From Gammaproteobacteria bacterium (GTDB lineage Bacteria; Pseudomonadota; Gammaproteobacteria; DSM-26407), in contig JAQVKR010000171.1 in NCBI GenBank assembly GCA_028694565.1, positions 1-6,166 on the forward strand: a DNA stretch of 6,166 nt, in the 5' to 3' direction. This document shows positions 1-6,166 of this stretch, piece by piece. Both the position numbers and the translations under genes were made by a program. Each line of letters begins with the position of its first letter. Positions within the stretch are counted from its first letter, which is position 1. The notes under the pieces are model-generated. The model worked only from the letters and a program-made list of their open reading frames with translations. It ran no database searches and was not told the origin of the DNA.

Positions 1-8
1 CAGCCCAT
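1..8 (-). CDS. Possible start of a downstream gene, cut by the window edge
   Basis: The DUF748 stop codon reads TGATG, so an ATG starts on the last base of the stop. A GGAG lies eight bases upstream of that ATG, which is ideal spacing for a ribosome binding site. Only Met-Gly and two further bases are visible, so neither the product nor the existence of the gene can be confirmed. The arrangement is typical of a translationally coupled next gene, but GGAG is also just codon sequence (Leu-Glu) of the upstream gene. Confidence 0.35.
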
Positions 9-2404
9 CAGCGCAGCTCCAGCTCCACCCAGTCCGCCGCCCCCGGCTGCCCGCCCGTCTCCCCGCACAGCGCGATGCGCCCGGCATCCAGCCCCCGCGC
101 CACCAGGGCATCGCGCACGACCCCGGCCCGGCGGGCCGCGAGCGCCGCGGGGTCGGTCGCGGCGGGCAGCGCCTCCAGCGCCGGTTCCGGCGCATCCCCC
201 GCCGGGGGAGCGTCTTCGGCACCCGCCGGCGGGAGCGCCGCCATCGCCACCGGCGTCGCCGCCGCGCGGGCCTCGCCGCACAGCAGCAACCCGGCACGGG
301 GGTGCTCGCCGAGCCGCCCGGCCAGCTCCGCCAGGCGCAGGAAGCCATCGCCGGCGGGTGCCTCCGCCTCCGCCTCGAAGGCCAGTGGCGCCAGACGCAG
401 CCGCGCCAGCGGCGGACCGTCGGTCGGCTGCAGCGGCCCGAAGGCCGACTCCAGCGCCGCCCGCAGGCCGCCCGCCACGCCTTCGGCCAGTCCCGTTCCG
501 CCCGGACCGAGCACCAGGTCCAACGGCAGCGCCGCCCGGCCGCCGCGATTCCGCACCAGGTCCAGCGCCCCGGGCAGGTCGCGGCCGGCCGCTTCCATGA
601 AGGGCGCCACCGCACCGGACGCCCGCTCCGGCCCCGGCCCCTCCAGCCATGCCTCGCCCCGGATCGCCACCCCCCCCTCGGCCGGCGCCAGCGAGACGGC
701 GCCGCCGAGCCGCCCGCCGCTGCCGCCGCGGTAGCCGAGGCCGGGCACCAGGAGGGGATCGAGGTGCACCGTCCCGACACTGTCGAGCCGGAGTGTGAGC
801 GCCCACTCACCGTGATCAGCAAAGGGTGCCAGGGTGCCGCCGAGGTAGAGCATGCCGGCGTCATCCACGCGGCCGCGCAGCTCCAGGCGGGCCGTGCCGC
901 CGCCGGGATCCAGCCCGGTCAACAGCAACCCCAGGTCGGCGAGGTCCGTTTCGAGGCCGCCGACATCCAGGCGCAGGCGACTGCCGCCCCCCACTTCCAC
1001 GACCTCCACCCGGGCCGGCGGCGGCAGGGCGGCGCCCAGACCCTGCAGACGCCAACCCCCGGCGCCGGTTCCGAGGGTCAGATCGGCGTCCGCCAGGCGG
1101 ACCCGCGCCAGGGCGGGCGGTGCGTCGCCGGGCAGGAACAGCCCCTCCAGCTCCACGTTCCCAAGCCGGGCCGGCGTGGCCTGTCCCGGCGCCGTGGCGA
1201 CGGCCTCCGGCAGGCGCATGCGGCCGATGCGCAGGCCGGCGCCGGCGGTTCCGGACAGACCCCAGAAGCCGAGCGCGGCGGCTTCCACCCGGCCGCCGTC
1301 CCAGCTGAGCACCGGGTGTTCGAGACGGCCGTCGCCGCGCACGGACCAGTCCGTCTCCGCCGAGACCGCGTCCAGCTCCCCCTCCCAGGCGAGGGACCCG
1401 GTCTCGAGGCCCACGCCGGTCCGTGCGTCGCGCAGGCGCAGCGGCGCCAGCCGGACCTGGCCCCGGGCCAATGCCCACCACGCGCCCTCCCCGTCCAGCC
1501 GCAGCCGCAGTGTCCCCTCCCAGCGGCCGCCGCCGGCCGCGCTCCAGGCCGCGGTCTCCGCCTCCGCGCCGTCGAGGTCGAGGGCCCCGTCCAGCGCCAG
1601 CTCCCACTCGCCGGCGCTGCGGTCGAGGCGGGCATCCAGGCTCCCGTCGAGGGCCAGCGCGCCCCGGGGCGGCGCCCCGCCAGCCCCGGCCGCCTCCAGC
1701 CCCGGCACGGCGGCCAGCGGCATTCCGACCAGGCGGACGACGCCCTTGAGCCCGGGGCGCCGGTTCAGCGGGTCGGCCCGGCCTTCCGACTGCAGCCGAC
1801 CCTCGCCCAGGCGCAGGTTGAGGGAGTAGCGGGGAAGCGTGAAGGCCGCCGAGTCGAGGTGCTCCAGGTAGCCGTTCTCCAGGTACAGCGCCTGCCCGGA
1901 TCCGGCCCCGGGCAGGTGAATATCGATGGCCGTTGCGGTGAGATTGGTCACCACCGGCCAGGGCAGGGCGCGCCAGCGGGAGAGGGGCTCACCGCCCACC
2001 AGCCCCTCCGCCGCCCTCCGCTCCAGTCGCACCTGCCCGGTCCCGAGCGCCAGGCGGCTGAGGGCGGGCTGGCCGGCCAGCAGCCGATCCCAGTCCAGCT
2101 GCAGGCTGCCGGTGGCCAGCCGCAGCAGCGGCGCCGATTCCGGCCCCACCCGCAGGCCGCTGACGGTGAACGTGCCGCTGACGGGATCGAACGCCGCCTC
2201 CTCCACCGCCACGGGCTGGCCGGTGAAGCGCTCCAGCCCGTAGCGCAGCGCCTTGGGCAGCGCCAGCGGCAGGAGCGCGTAGCCGATGGCCGCGAAGGCC
2301 AGCAGCAGCAGGAGGAAGCGGAACAGGCGCCACAGGGGCCCGGGGCGTGCACGGCGCCGGCGGCGGCCGCTGTCGGGAATGAACCGGTCCTCGGGTCTGG
2401 GCAT
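8..2404 (-). CDS. DUF748/AsmA-like family protein, inner-membrane anchored with periplasmic body
   Basis: From the ATG at 2404 the protein has 798 residues. The next numbers count from the longest open frame (TTG at 2485, 825 residues, ATG = residue 28). A basic patch (RRRRRARP, 41-48) precedes a transmembrane helix at about 54-76, giving a cytoplasmic N terminus and a periplasmic body. Residues 85-155 show the DUF748/AsmA-type opening, with FTGQPVAVEEAAFDP and repeated beta-strand patterns (LRLATGSLQLDWDRLLAGQ). A second such block lies at about 505-680. The C terminus (698-825), with LAELAGRL, an LAARRAGVVRDALVARGLD helix and RIALCGE, resembles the OmpA-like tail of this family, interrupted by an Ala/Pro-rich insert (about 750-780). 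AsmA-like proteins have roles in outer-membrane biogenesis and lipid transport between membranes; the function of this member is unknown. It is short for DUF748 proteins as I recall them. The ATG is preferred because an in-frame TGA directly precedes the TTG and a -10-like box overlaps it. No clear Shine-Dalgarno precedes the ATG, so the exact start is uncertain. Confidence 0.8.
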   Translation of the reverse strand: MPRPEDRFIPDSGRRRRRARPGPLWRLFRFLLLLLAFAAIGYALLPLALPKALRYGLERFTGQPVAVEEAAFDPVSGTFTVSGLRVGPESAPLLRLATGSLQLDWDRLLAGQPALSRLALGTGQVRLERRAAEGLVGGEPLSRWRALPWPVVTNLTATAIDIHLPGAGSGQALYLENGYLEHLDSAAFTLPRYSLNLRLGEGRLQSEGRADPLNRRPGLKGVVRLVGMPLAAVPGLEAAGAGGAPPRGALALDGSLDARLDRSAGEWELALDGALDLDGAEAETAAWSAAGGGRWEGTLRLRLDGEGAWWALARGQVRLAPLRLRDARTGVGLETGSLAWEGELDAVSAETDWSVRGDGRLEHPVLSWDGGRVEAAALGFWGLSGTAGAGLRIGRMRLPEAVATAPGQATPARLGNVELEGLFLPGDAPPALARVRLADADLTLGTGAGGWRLQGLGAALPPPARVEVVEVGGGSRLRLDVGGLETDLADLGLLLTGLDPGGGTARLELRGRVDDAGMLYLGGTLAPFADHGEWALTLRLDSVGTVHLDPLLVPGLGYRGGSGGRLGGAVSLAPAEGGVAIRGEAWLEGPGPERASGAVAPFMEAAGRDLPGALDLVRNRGGRAALPLDLVLGPGGTGLAEGVAGGLRAALESAFGPLQPTDGPPLARLRLAPLAFEAEAEAPAGDGFLRLAELAGRLGEHPRAGLLLCGEARAAATPVAMAALPPAGAEDAPPAGDAPEPALEALPAATDPAALAARRAGVVRDALVARGLDAGRIALCGETGGQPGAADWVELELR

Positions 2405-2484
2405 GAAGGCGTCGGGCAACGGGTGGCGGATAACGGGGGCCGGCGAACCAATGTCCCCGTGGCCCCCCGACGATGACAGCCCCA

Positions 2485-2515
2485 ATCATAGGACAGTTGG
2501 GCGGTTGGAGCACAA
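2485..2515 (-). promoter_or_regulatory. Candidate sigma-70 promoter for the DUF748 gene
   Basis: The minus strand carries TATGAT (2490-2485), one mismatch from the consensus -10. The best upstream hexamer is TTGTGC (2515-2510), a poor -35 at a long 19-base spacing. Transcription would start near 2478, leaving a leader of about 75 bases before the ATG at 2404. The A+T-rich box stands out in otherwise GC-rich DNA. It also argues against starting the protein at the TTG at 2485, which overlaps the box. Confidence 0.45.
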
Positions 2516-2530
2516 ACCTATCGGGGCGAT

Positions 2531-2542
2531 GCGCAAATGCGC
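2531..2542. promoter_or_regulatory. Inverted repeat GCGCA-AA-TGCGC upstream of the DUF748 promoter, possible operator
   Basis: Five-base arms flank an AA centre about 40 bases upstream of the -10 box, roughly -59 relative to the predicted transcription start. That position would suit an activator. ATGCGC also occurs twice as a direct repeat here (2529-2534 and 2537-2542). No known regulator consensus is recognised, and the element is short enough to arise by chance. Confidence 0.2.
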
Positions 2543-2548
2543 GCGTGG

Positions 2549-2560
2549 GCCCCGCGGGGC
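2549..2560. repeat. 12-bp perfect palindrome GCCCCGCGGGGC
   Basis: This self-complementary element has no unpaired centre, so an RNA hairpin would lose its central pairs. It could contribute to transcript ending or be a protein site, but in such G+C-rich DNA it may be chance. Confidence 0.25.
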
Positions 2561-2607
2561 GGGCGGCGGATGAAAGGGAAGCATCCTCGCAATGCCCGAA
2601 CCCTCCC

Positions 2608-2628
2608 CCCTCACCGCAACGGTGAGGG
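2608..2628 (-). terminator. 9-bp perfect hairpin with 3-base loop, possible terminator or dispersed repeat
   Basis: CCCTCACCG and CGGTGAGGG pair perfectly around a CAA loop. It lies about 85 bases after the sucrose synthase stop, where a transcript end is expected. The minus-strand sequence after the stem is GGGAGGGTTCGGG rather than a U run, so an efficient intrinsic terminator is doubtful. The CCCTCACC...GGTGAGGG pattern resembles short palindromic repeats scattered between genes in many proteobacteria; that is a resemblance from memory, testable only with the genome. It could also stabilise the 3' end of the mRNA. Confidence 0.4.
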
Positions 2629-2713
2629 AGTGCTTCGCCGCGCATCCCCGGCACGCCCGGGCGGCGCCCCATCAACCCCGGCCGGTTACCCGTCCTCCGT
2701 CACGCCGGGGGCC

Positions 2714-5107
2714 TCAATGGGGCACCGACTCCGCCAGGGGCCGGAACTGCAGGCCGTAGAACATCTCCAGGTAGCGGCGGGTCTCGTCGCGGTCGAGATT
2801 GGTGACGTACTTCCAGAAGCCGTAGATGCGCGACAGGGTCATCATCCGCTCGGCGTAGAGCGACCAGGTGTAGCGGCTCATGACCCGCTGCACGGCGCCG
2901 CGGGAGAGCGCCTCCCAGCGGCCGGGATCGCGGCTGCATTGCTCCATGAAGTCCGCCAGCAGCTCTGCGGCGTTCCCGCCGTGGTTGGGGTCGATGTGGA
3001 AGCCGGAAACCCCGTGCTCGATGATCTCCAGCGGGCCGCCGTAGCGGGTGGCGAAGGTGGGCAGGCCCGAGGTCATGGCCTCGATGACGGTCAGGCCGAA
3101 GGCCTCGAACAGGGCCGGCTGCACGAACACGCCGCGCCGGTCGGCCACCCAGCGGTAGAGCTCGCCGGAGAGCCCCTTGTCCAGGTGGGCCCCGATCCAG
3201 CGCACCTGGCCGTCGAGGCCATGCTCGTCCATGAGCTGGTGCATGCGCCCGATCTGCTCCTGCTCCTCGCGATCGGCCGACTGGCCCGGGTCCACGTGGC
3301 CGGCCACCACCAGCAGGTTGGCCGCCGCGCGCAGCCGCCCGCTCTCGGCGTACCACTGCACCAGGCCGGTGATGTTCTTGATCCGGTCCAGGCGCGCCAT
3401 GGTGAAGAGCAGCGGCCGGTCCGGATCGGCGAAGCCGCCGCGGGCATCGCCGCGCTGGCCCGCCACCAGCGACTCGATCTCCGGGTGCAGTTCCACCAGC
3501 CGCCGCTCCCGCTCGGTGTAGGGGAAGTAGACCGCGGCGTCGGCGCCCGGGGAGACGATGTTGAACTTGGGGTCGAAGACGTCGATGCCGTTCACCACGC
3601 GGTAGAGCCCCGGCATGGTGAAGGTGGAGTAGCTCTCGTACTGGCCGATGCTGTCGGACTTGCCCGCGATCTCCTGGTAGCTGCTGGTGATGATGAAGTC
3701 CGCCGCGTTCATGGCGATGAGATCGGCGGTGAACTGGCAGGCGAAGTGATACTGCGCCTCGTTGTCGCGCCAGTAGAGGTCGGAGTAGAGGTACTTCGAC
3801 TTCTCCAGGGCGTGGGCGATGTTGCACTGGGTCACCTTGAGCCGCTGGGAGAGCAGGGTGGCCACCAGGTTGCCGTCGGAGTAGTTGCCGATGATGAGAT
3901 CGGGGCGCCCGCGCAGCTCGGCGCAGATCTCCTTCTCCACGTCGTGGGCGAAGCGCTCCAGGTAGGGCCAGATGTCGAAGCGCGAGACCCACCGGGGCAG
4001 CACCTCGCCGCTGTCGGTGCGGAACGGCACCCGCAGGATGCGGGCGCTGCGGGTGCCCACGATGGGCTCCAGGCGCTGGTCGCAGGTGGTGTCGCCGGCC
4101 TCGGGGATGAGGCGGGTGATCACCAGGATCTGCGGCTCGATGTCGAGCCCCTGCCGGGCGATGCGCTTGCGCATCTCCTGCTCCAGGGCGCGGACCTGGT
4201 CGAGGATGTAGACCACCTGGCCGCCGGTGTCGGGCAGCCCCAGCACGTTGGCCTGGCCGAAGTAGCCGTGGGGGGAGAGGATCGCCAGCCGGAAGATCAT
4301 GGGGATGCGGCCGAGGAAGCGCTCCAGCACCTCCGGCGCCGGGGCCTCGAGGATGTCGGAGAGCAGCCCCAGGGTGTCGCGCATGCGCTCCACGGTATCG
4401 CCCCAGCCGGGCTCGAAGCCGAGCTCCCGCAGGGCCTGGCCCACCCGGTCCCAGCCTTCCTCCTGCGGCTGCGCGGCGAGGTAGTCCTCGGCCCGGCGCA
4501 GCACCCGGCGCAGCCCGCCGACGTCCTTGACCCGGTCGTTGAGCATGAGCTGCCGGCCCTGGACCTGGTGGACGCGCAGGAAATCGAGCAGCCGCTGATC
4601 CCCCATGCCCAGCCCCTGGAACAGCTGGCTGGAGAGGCGGCGGTTGAGGAACTCGACCCCGCGGCCGATGGAGCGGGACTCCTGCAGCTTCAGGAACTCG
4701 CGGTTGAAGGGGGCGAGATCCACCTCCACCACCCAGGGCGCGTCGCCGTCGGGCTTGCCCTGCACCAGCCGCTCCTTGAAGGCCAGGAACTCCGCGGCGC
4801 TGATCTCCTCGTGCTGCTTCTGCTCCACGTTGAAGCGGTGGAAGTACCAGCGCGCCACCCGCGGGCGGATGGCGGTGTAGAGCCAGGGCGGGTCGAGCAC
4901 CGCCTCCTGGGCCGCCCCCACGATGCGCCCGAGCTCGGAGCGGCGCATCTCCTCGCCCGACTCGCCCTGCCCGGCGCAGAACCGTTCGAAGCCGTCCCAG
5001 AGATCGGAGCGCAGCAGGAAGGTGCGGCCGATCCCCTGGTAGCTGCGCAGGAGCTGGTAGAGGGGGTCCTGGAAATCCTCCAGCAGCTGTTCGAGGGTCC
5101 AGATCAC
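2714..5107 (-). CDS. sus: Sucrose synthase (GT4 family, bacterial type), complete
   Basis: This cytoplasmic enzyme catalyses the reversible reaction sucrose + NDP to NDP-glucose + fructose. At 797 residues it has the normal family length. Residues 1-130 match the N-terminal regulatory region and about 150-270 the second helical domain. The GT-B catalytic core runs from about 275 to 770 and ends in a C-terminal helical tail. Visible motifs are [14 protein letters not shown] (291-304), AHALEKSKY (431-439), RLDRIKN (572-578, with the phosphate-binding Arg572 and Lys577) and the E-X7-E motif (Glu668 and Glu676 in EAFGLTVIE). No frameshift or missing core residue is seen. The two positions that are Gln and Asn in plant UDP-preferring enzymes are His641 and Ser647 here, suggesting ADP preference (inference). 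The GTG start is supported by the GTGA overlap with the upstream gene and by an upstream GAGGAGG. Adjacency to sucrose-phosphate synthase excludes a generic GT4 reading. Which direction dominates in vivo cannot be seen from sequence. Confidence 0.95.
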   Translation of the reverse strand: MIWTLEQLLEDFQDPLYQLLRSYQGIGRTFLLRSDLWDGFERFCAGQGESGEEMRRSELGRIVGAAQEAVLDPPWLYTAIRPRVARWYFHRFNVEQKQHEEISAAEFLAFKERLVQGKPDGDAPWVVEVDLAPFNREFLKLQESRSIGRGVEFLNRRLSSQLFQGLGMGDQRLLDFLRVHQVQGRQLMLNDRVKDVGGLRRVLRRAEDYLAAQPQEEGWDRVGQALRELGFEPGWGDTVERMRDTLGLLSDILEAPAPEVLERFLGRIPMIFRLAILSPHGYFGQANVLGLPDTGGQVVYILDQVRALEQEMRKRIARQGLDIEPQILVITRLIPEAGDTTCDQRLEPIVGTRSARILRVPFRTDSGEVLPRWVSRFDIWPYLERFAHDVEKEICAELRGRPDLIIGNYSDGNLVATLLSQRLKVTQCNIAHALEKSKYLYSDLYWRDNEAQYHFACQFTADLIAMNAADFIITSSYQEIAGKSDSIGQYESYSTFTMPGLYRVVNGIDVFDPKFNIVSPGADAAVYFPYTERERRLVELHPEIESLVAGQRGDARGGFADPDRPLLFTMARLDRIKNITGLVQWYAESGRLRAAANLLVVAGHVDPGQSADREEQEQIGRMHQLMDEHGLDGQVRWIGAHLDKGLSGELYRWVADRRGVFVQPALFEAFGLTVIEAMTSGLPTFATRYGGPLEIIEHGVSGFHIDPNHGGNAAELLADFMEQCSRDPGRWEALSRGAVQRVMSRYTWSLYAERMMTLSRIYGFWKYVTNLDRDETRRYLEMFYGLQFRPLAESVPH

Positions 5108-6166
5108 GACGCTTCAGCCTCCTCGTCCGGCAGGCGGACGTCTCCCAGGAAATCGTAGTGGTCGATGGCCTCCAGGATGCCCGCGGCGTGGTCGCCCGCG
5201 GCGAAGTAGACCCGCGGATCGTCCCGGAGGTGCTCCAGCTCCCCGCTGTAGTTCGCCACCACCACGCCCAGCACCGCGCCGCCCAGCATCTCCTCGTCGT
5301 TGCCGGAGTCGCCGGCCACCAGCATCCGCTCCAGCGGCAGGCCCCACTTGTTGGCCAGGTAGCGCAGCGCCAGCCCCTTGGAGGCGCGTATCGGGAGGAT
5401 GTCGAGAAAGGCGTCGAAGGAGTAGATCAGCTTGGCGTGCAGATCGAGCCGGCGCAGGTGGGCCCGCACCTTCCTCAGGCCCGGCCAGGCGGCGGGATCC
5501 ACCATGTAGCTGATCTTGTGGATGGACTGCTCGCGGGCGGGCTGCGGGCGCAGCCCCGGGATCTTCCTCAGCGCCGCGCGCAGGGCTTCCGGGTCCCAGC
5601 GGTAGTCGATGTGGCGGTACCAGCCCGGGTCCTGGGACTGGCGGCCGCTGTAGTGGATTTCGCTGCCGACGCCGCTGATGAGCACGTCGGGGACGGGAAT
5701 GCCGTGCTGGCGCAGGAGCCTCAGCGCCGCATCGGTGCTGCGCCCGGTGGCCACGCCGAAGCCCACCCGGCCGCCGCTCGCGCGCAGCCGCTCCACCAGG
5801 GTGCGCAGCGCCGCCTCGTCCCCGCCCACCAGGGTGTTGTCCAGGCCGCACACCAGCAGCCGGTCGATGCTGGGCAGCCGGCTCTTGACCCGGCCCGGCT
5901 CCCGCCGCCGCGGCCGGCCCTCGCGCAGGAGGCGCCGCACCGATTTGAGGTAGCTGGCGACGTGGCTCTCCCAGGTGTAGTGGCGGTGGGCGCCGCGGAT
6001 GCCGTTCTCCGACCACTGGCGCCAGCGGCGGGGATCGGTTAGCCCCTTGAGCAGCGCCGTGGCGATGGCGTCGGCGTCGAGCGGATTCACCAGCGCCCCG
6101 TTGCGGCAGTTGGCGACGATGTCCCGCGGGCCGCCGTCCTCGGTGGCCACCAGCGGCAGCCCGCAG
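5104..6166 (-). CDS. sps: Sucrose-phosphate synthase, C-terminal part (GT4 end plus SPP-like HAD domain), 5' truncated
   Basis: The enzyme transfers glucose from an NDP-glucose to fructose 6-phosphate, giving sucrose 6-phosphate in the cytoplasm. Only the last 353 or so residues are visible; the frame is open to the window edge, reading [12 protein letters not shown], which is the end of a GT-B/GT4 nucleotide-sugar domain just after the usual E-X7-E motif. Numbering from the GTG (Val) codon at 6150, residues 1-70 finish the glycosyltransferase ([14 protein letters not shown] is typical of the family). Residues 77-97 are a basic linker, and about 97-335 form a sucrose-phosphatase-like HAD domain. 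Motif II (ATGRS, Thr135), the motif III Lys258 and motif IV (GDSGND, Asp281 and Asp285) are intact. Motif I reads CGLDNTL, so Gly102 replaces the nucleophilic Asp while Asp104 remains. The domain is therefore probably inactive as a phosphatase. The GTG at 6150 lies inside the conserved domain and is not a real start. The stop overlaps the next gene. Assignment as SPS rather than a plain GT4 is strong because of the fused domain. Confidence 0.9.
   Translation of the reverse strand, partial: CGLPLVATEDGGPRDIVANCRNGALVNPLDADAIATALLKGLTDPRRWRQWSENGIRGAHRHYTWESHVASYLKSVRRLLREGRPRRREPGRVKSRLPSIDRLLVCGLDNTLVGGDEAALRTLVERLRASGGRVGFGVATGRSTDAALRLLRQHGIPVPDVLISGVGSEIHYSGRQSQDPGWYRHIDYRWDPEALRAALRKIPGLRPQPAREQSIHKISYMVDPAAWPGLRKVRAHLRRLDLHAKLIYSFDAFLDILPIRASKGLALRYLANKWGLPLERMLVAGDSGNDEEMLGGAVLGVVVANYSGELEHLRDDPRVYFAAGDHAAGILEAIDHYDFLGDVRLPDEEAEAS
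5118..5124 (-). promoter_or_regulatory. Shine-Dalgarno element for sucrose synthase inside the upstream gene
   Basis: The minus strand reads GAGGAGG, followed by ten bases and then the GTG start at 5107. It lies in the last codons of the sucrose-phosphate synthase gene (the Asp-Glu-Glu-Ala stretch). With the four-base GTGA stop/start overlap it supports translation of sucrose synthase from the same mRNA, probably coupled to the upstream gene, and it fixes the non-ATG start. Confidence 0.7.

Larger units (their letters stand above)
2405..2713. other. Gene-free gap with hairpins and a likely promoter
   Basis: About 300 bases separate the sucrose synthase stop from the preferred start of the DUF748 gene. 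In the direction of transcription it holds a weak long-loop inverted repeat just after the stop (GCCGGGG 2704-2710 against CCCCGGC 2676-2682). Then come a 9-bp hairpin (2608-2628), a 12-bp GC palindrome (2549-2560), a smaller inverted repeat (2531-2542) and a -10-like box (2485-2490). None of the hairpins is followed by a U tract, so no classical intrinsic terminator is present. I see no convincing small gene, tRNA or riboswitch. Confidence 0.6.

Noticed and set aside
302..2476. Plus-strand open frame of 724 codons opposite the DUF748 gene
   Set aside because: Its product is rich in Gln, Arg, Pro and Ala with no domain pattern, while the minus-strand frame has a membrane helix and family features. 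It is a G+C composition artefact.
1989..2675. Minus-strand frame of 228 codons running from the gap into the DUF748 gene
   Set aside because: It overlaps the DUF748 gene out of frame, has Arg/Pro/Ala-rich composition, a TTG start and no recognisable features.
2676..2710. GCCGGGG/CCCCGGC inverted repeat after the sucrose synthase stop as a terminator
   Set aside because: The stem is 7 bp with a loop of about 21 bases and no U tract follows, so it is too weak to call in such G+C-rich sequence.
2405..2713. tRNA, riboswitch, CRISPR or insertion-sequence remnant in the gap
   Set aside because: No cloverleaf, direct-repeat array, transposase fragment or aptamer-like pattern could be seen.
2537..5158. 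Plus-strand open frame of 873 codons spanning the whole sucrose synthase gene
   Set aside because: It is a mirror of the strongly conserved sucrose synthase frame. Long antisense frames are expected where G+C-rich codon use removes stops, and its translation is low-complexity (Leu, Ala, Gly, Val, His) with no recognisable domain.
6148..6150. GTG at 6150 as the start of a separate 348-residue phosphatase gene
   Set aside because: The codon lies within the conserved glycosyltransferase sequence [12 protein letters not shown], which continues upstream in frame to the window edge. The gene is a truncated sucrose-phosphate synthase, not an independent phosphatase.

Overview
The window is a very G+C-rich bacterial segment in which every supported gene lies on the minus strand, so transcription runs from high to low coordinates. 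In that order it holds the 3' end of a sucrose-phosphate synthase gene (5104-6166, truncated by the window edge), a complete sucrose synthase gene (2714-5107), a gene-free gap of about 300 bases, and a complete gene for a membrane-anchored DUF748/AsmA-like protein (8-2404). The first bases of the window may hold the start of a further gene.

The first two genes form a tight sucrose-metabolism unit. The sucrose-phosphate synthase stop overlaps the sucrose synthase GTG start by four bases (GTGA), with a GAGGAGG Shine-Dalgarno element inside the upstream gene. The synthase joins NDP-glucose and fructose 6-phosphate into sucrose 6-phosphate. Sucrose synthase reversibly cleaves sucrose with an NDP to give NDP-glucose and fructose. 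Together they could form a make-and-recover cycle for sucrose as a compatible solute or carbon and energy store. The C-terminal phosphatase-like domain of the first enzyme has Gly where HAD phosphatases have their nucleophilic Asp, so a separate phosphatase is probably needed. Sucrose synthase lacks the Gln/Asn pair of the UDP-preferring plant enzymes, which fits the ADP preference known for bacterial homologues.

The gap holds hairpins and palindromes without U tracts, then a good -10 box (TATGAT) that probably serves the DUF748 gene. That gene is therefore likely a separate transcription unit whose product acts in the cell envelope, with no evident enzymatic link to sucrose.

Gene content and base composition suggest a proteobacterium, plausibly a halophilic, alkaliphilic or chemolithotrophic gamma- or betaproteobacterium. 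This is inference, since no taxonomic marker is present. I see no mobile element, CRISPR array, tRNA or rRNA, and no clear case for a wholly new system. The best leads are the altered phosphatase-like domain and the coupled gene pair.
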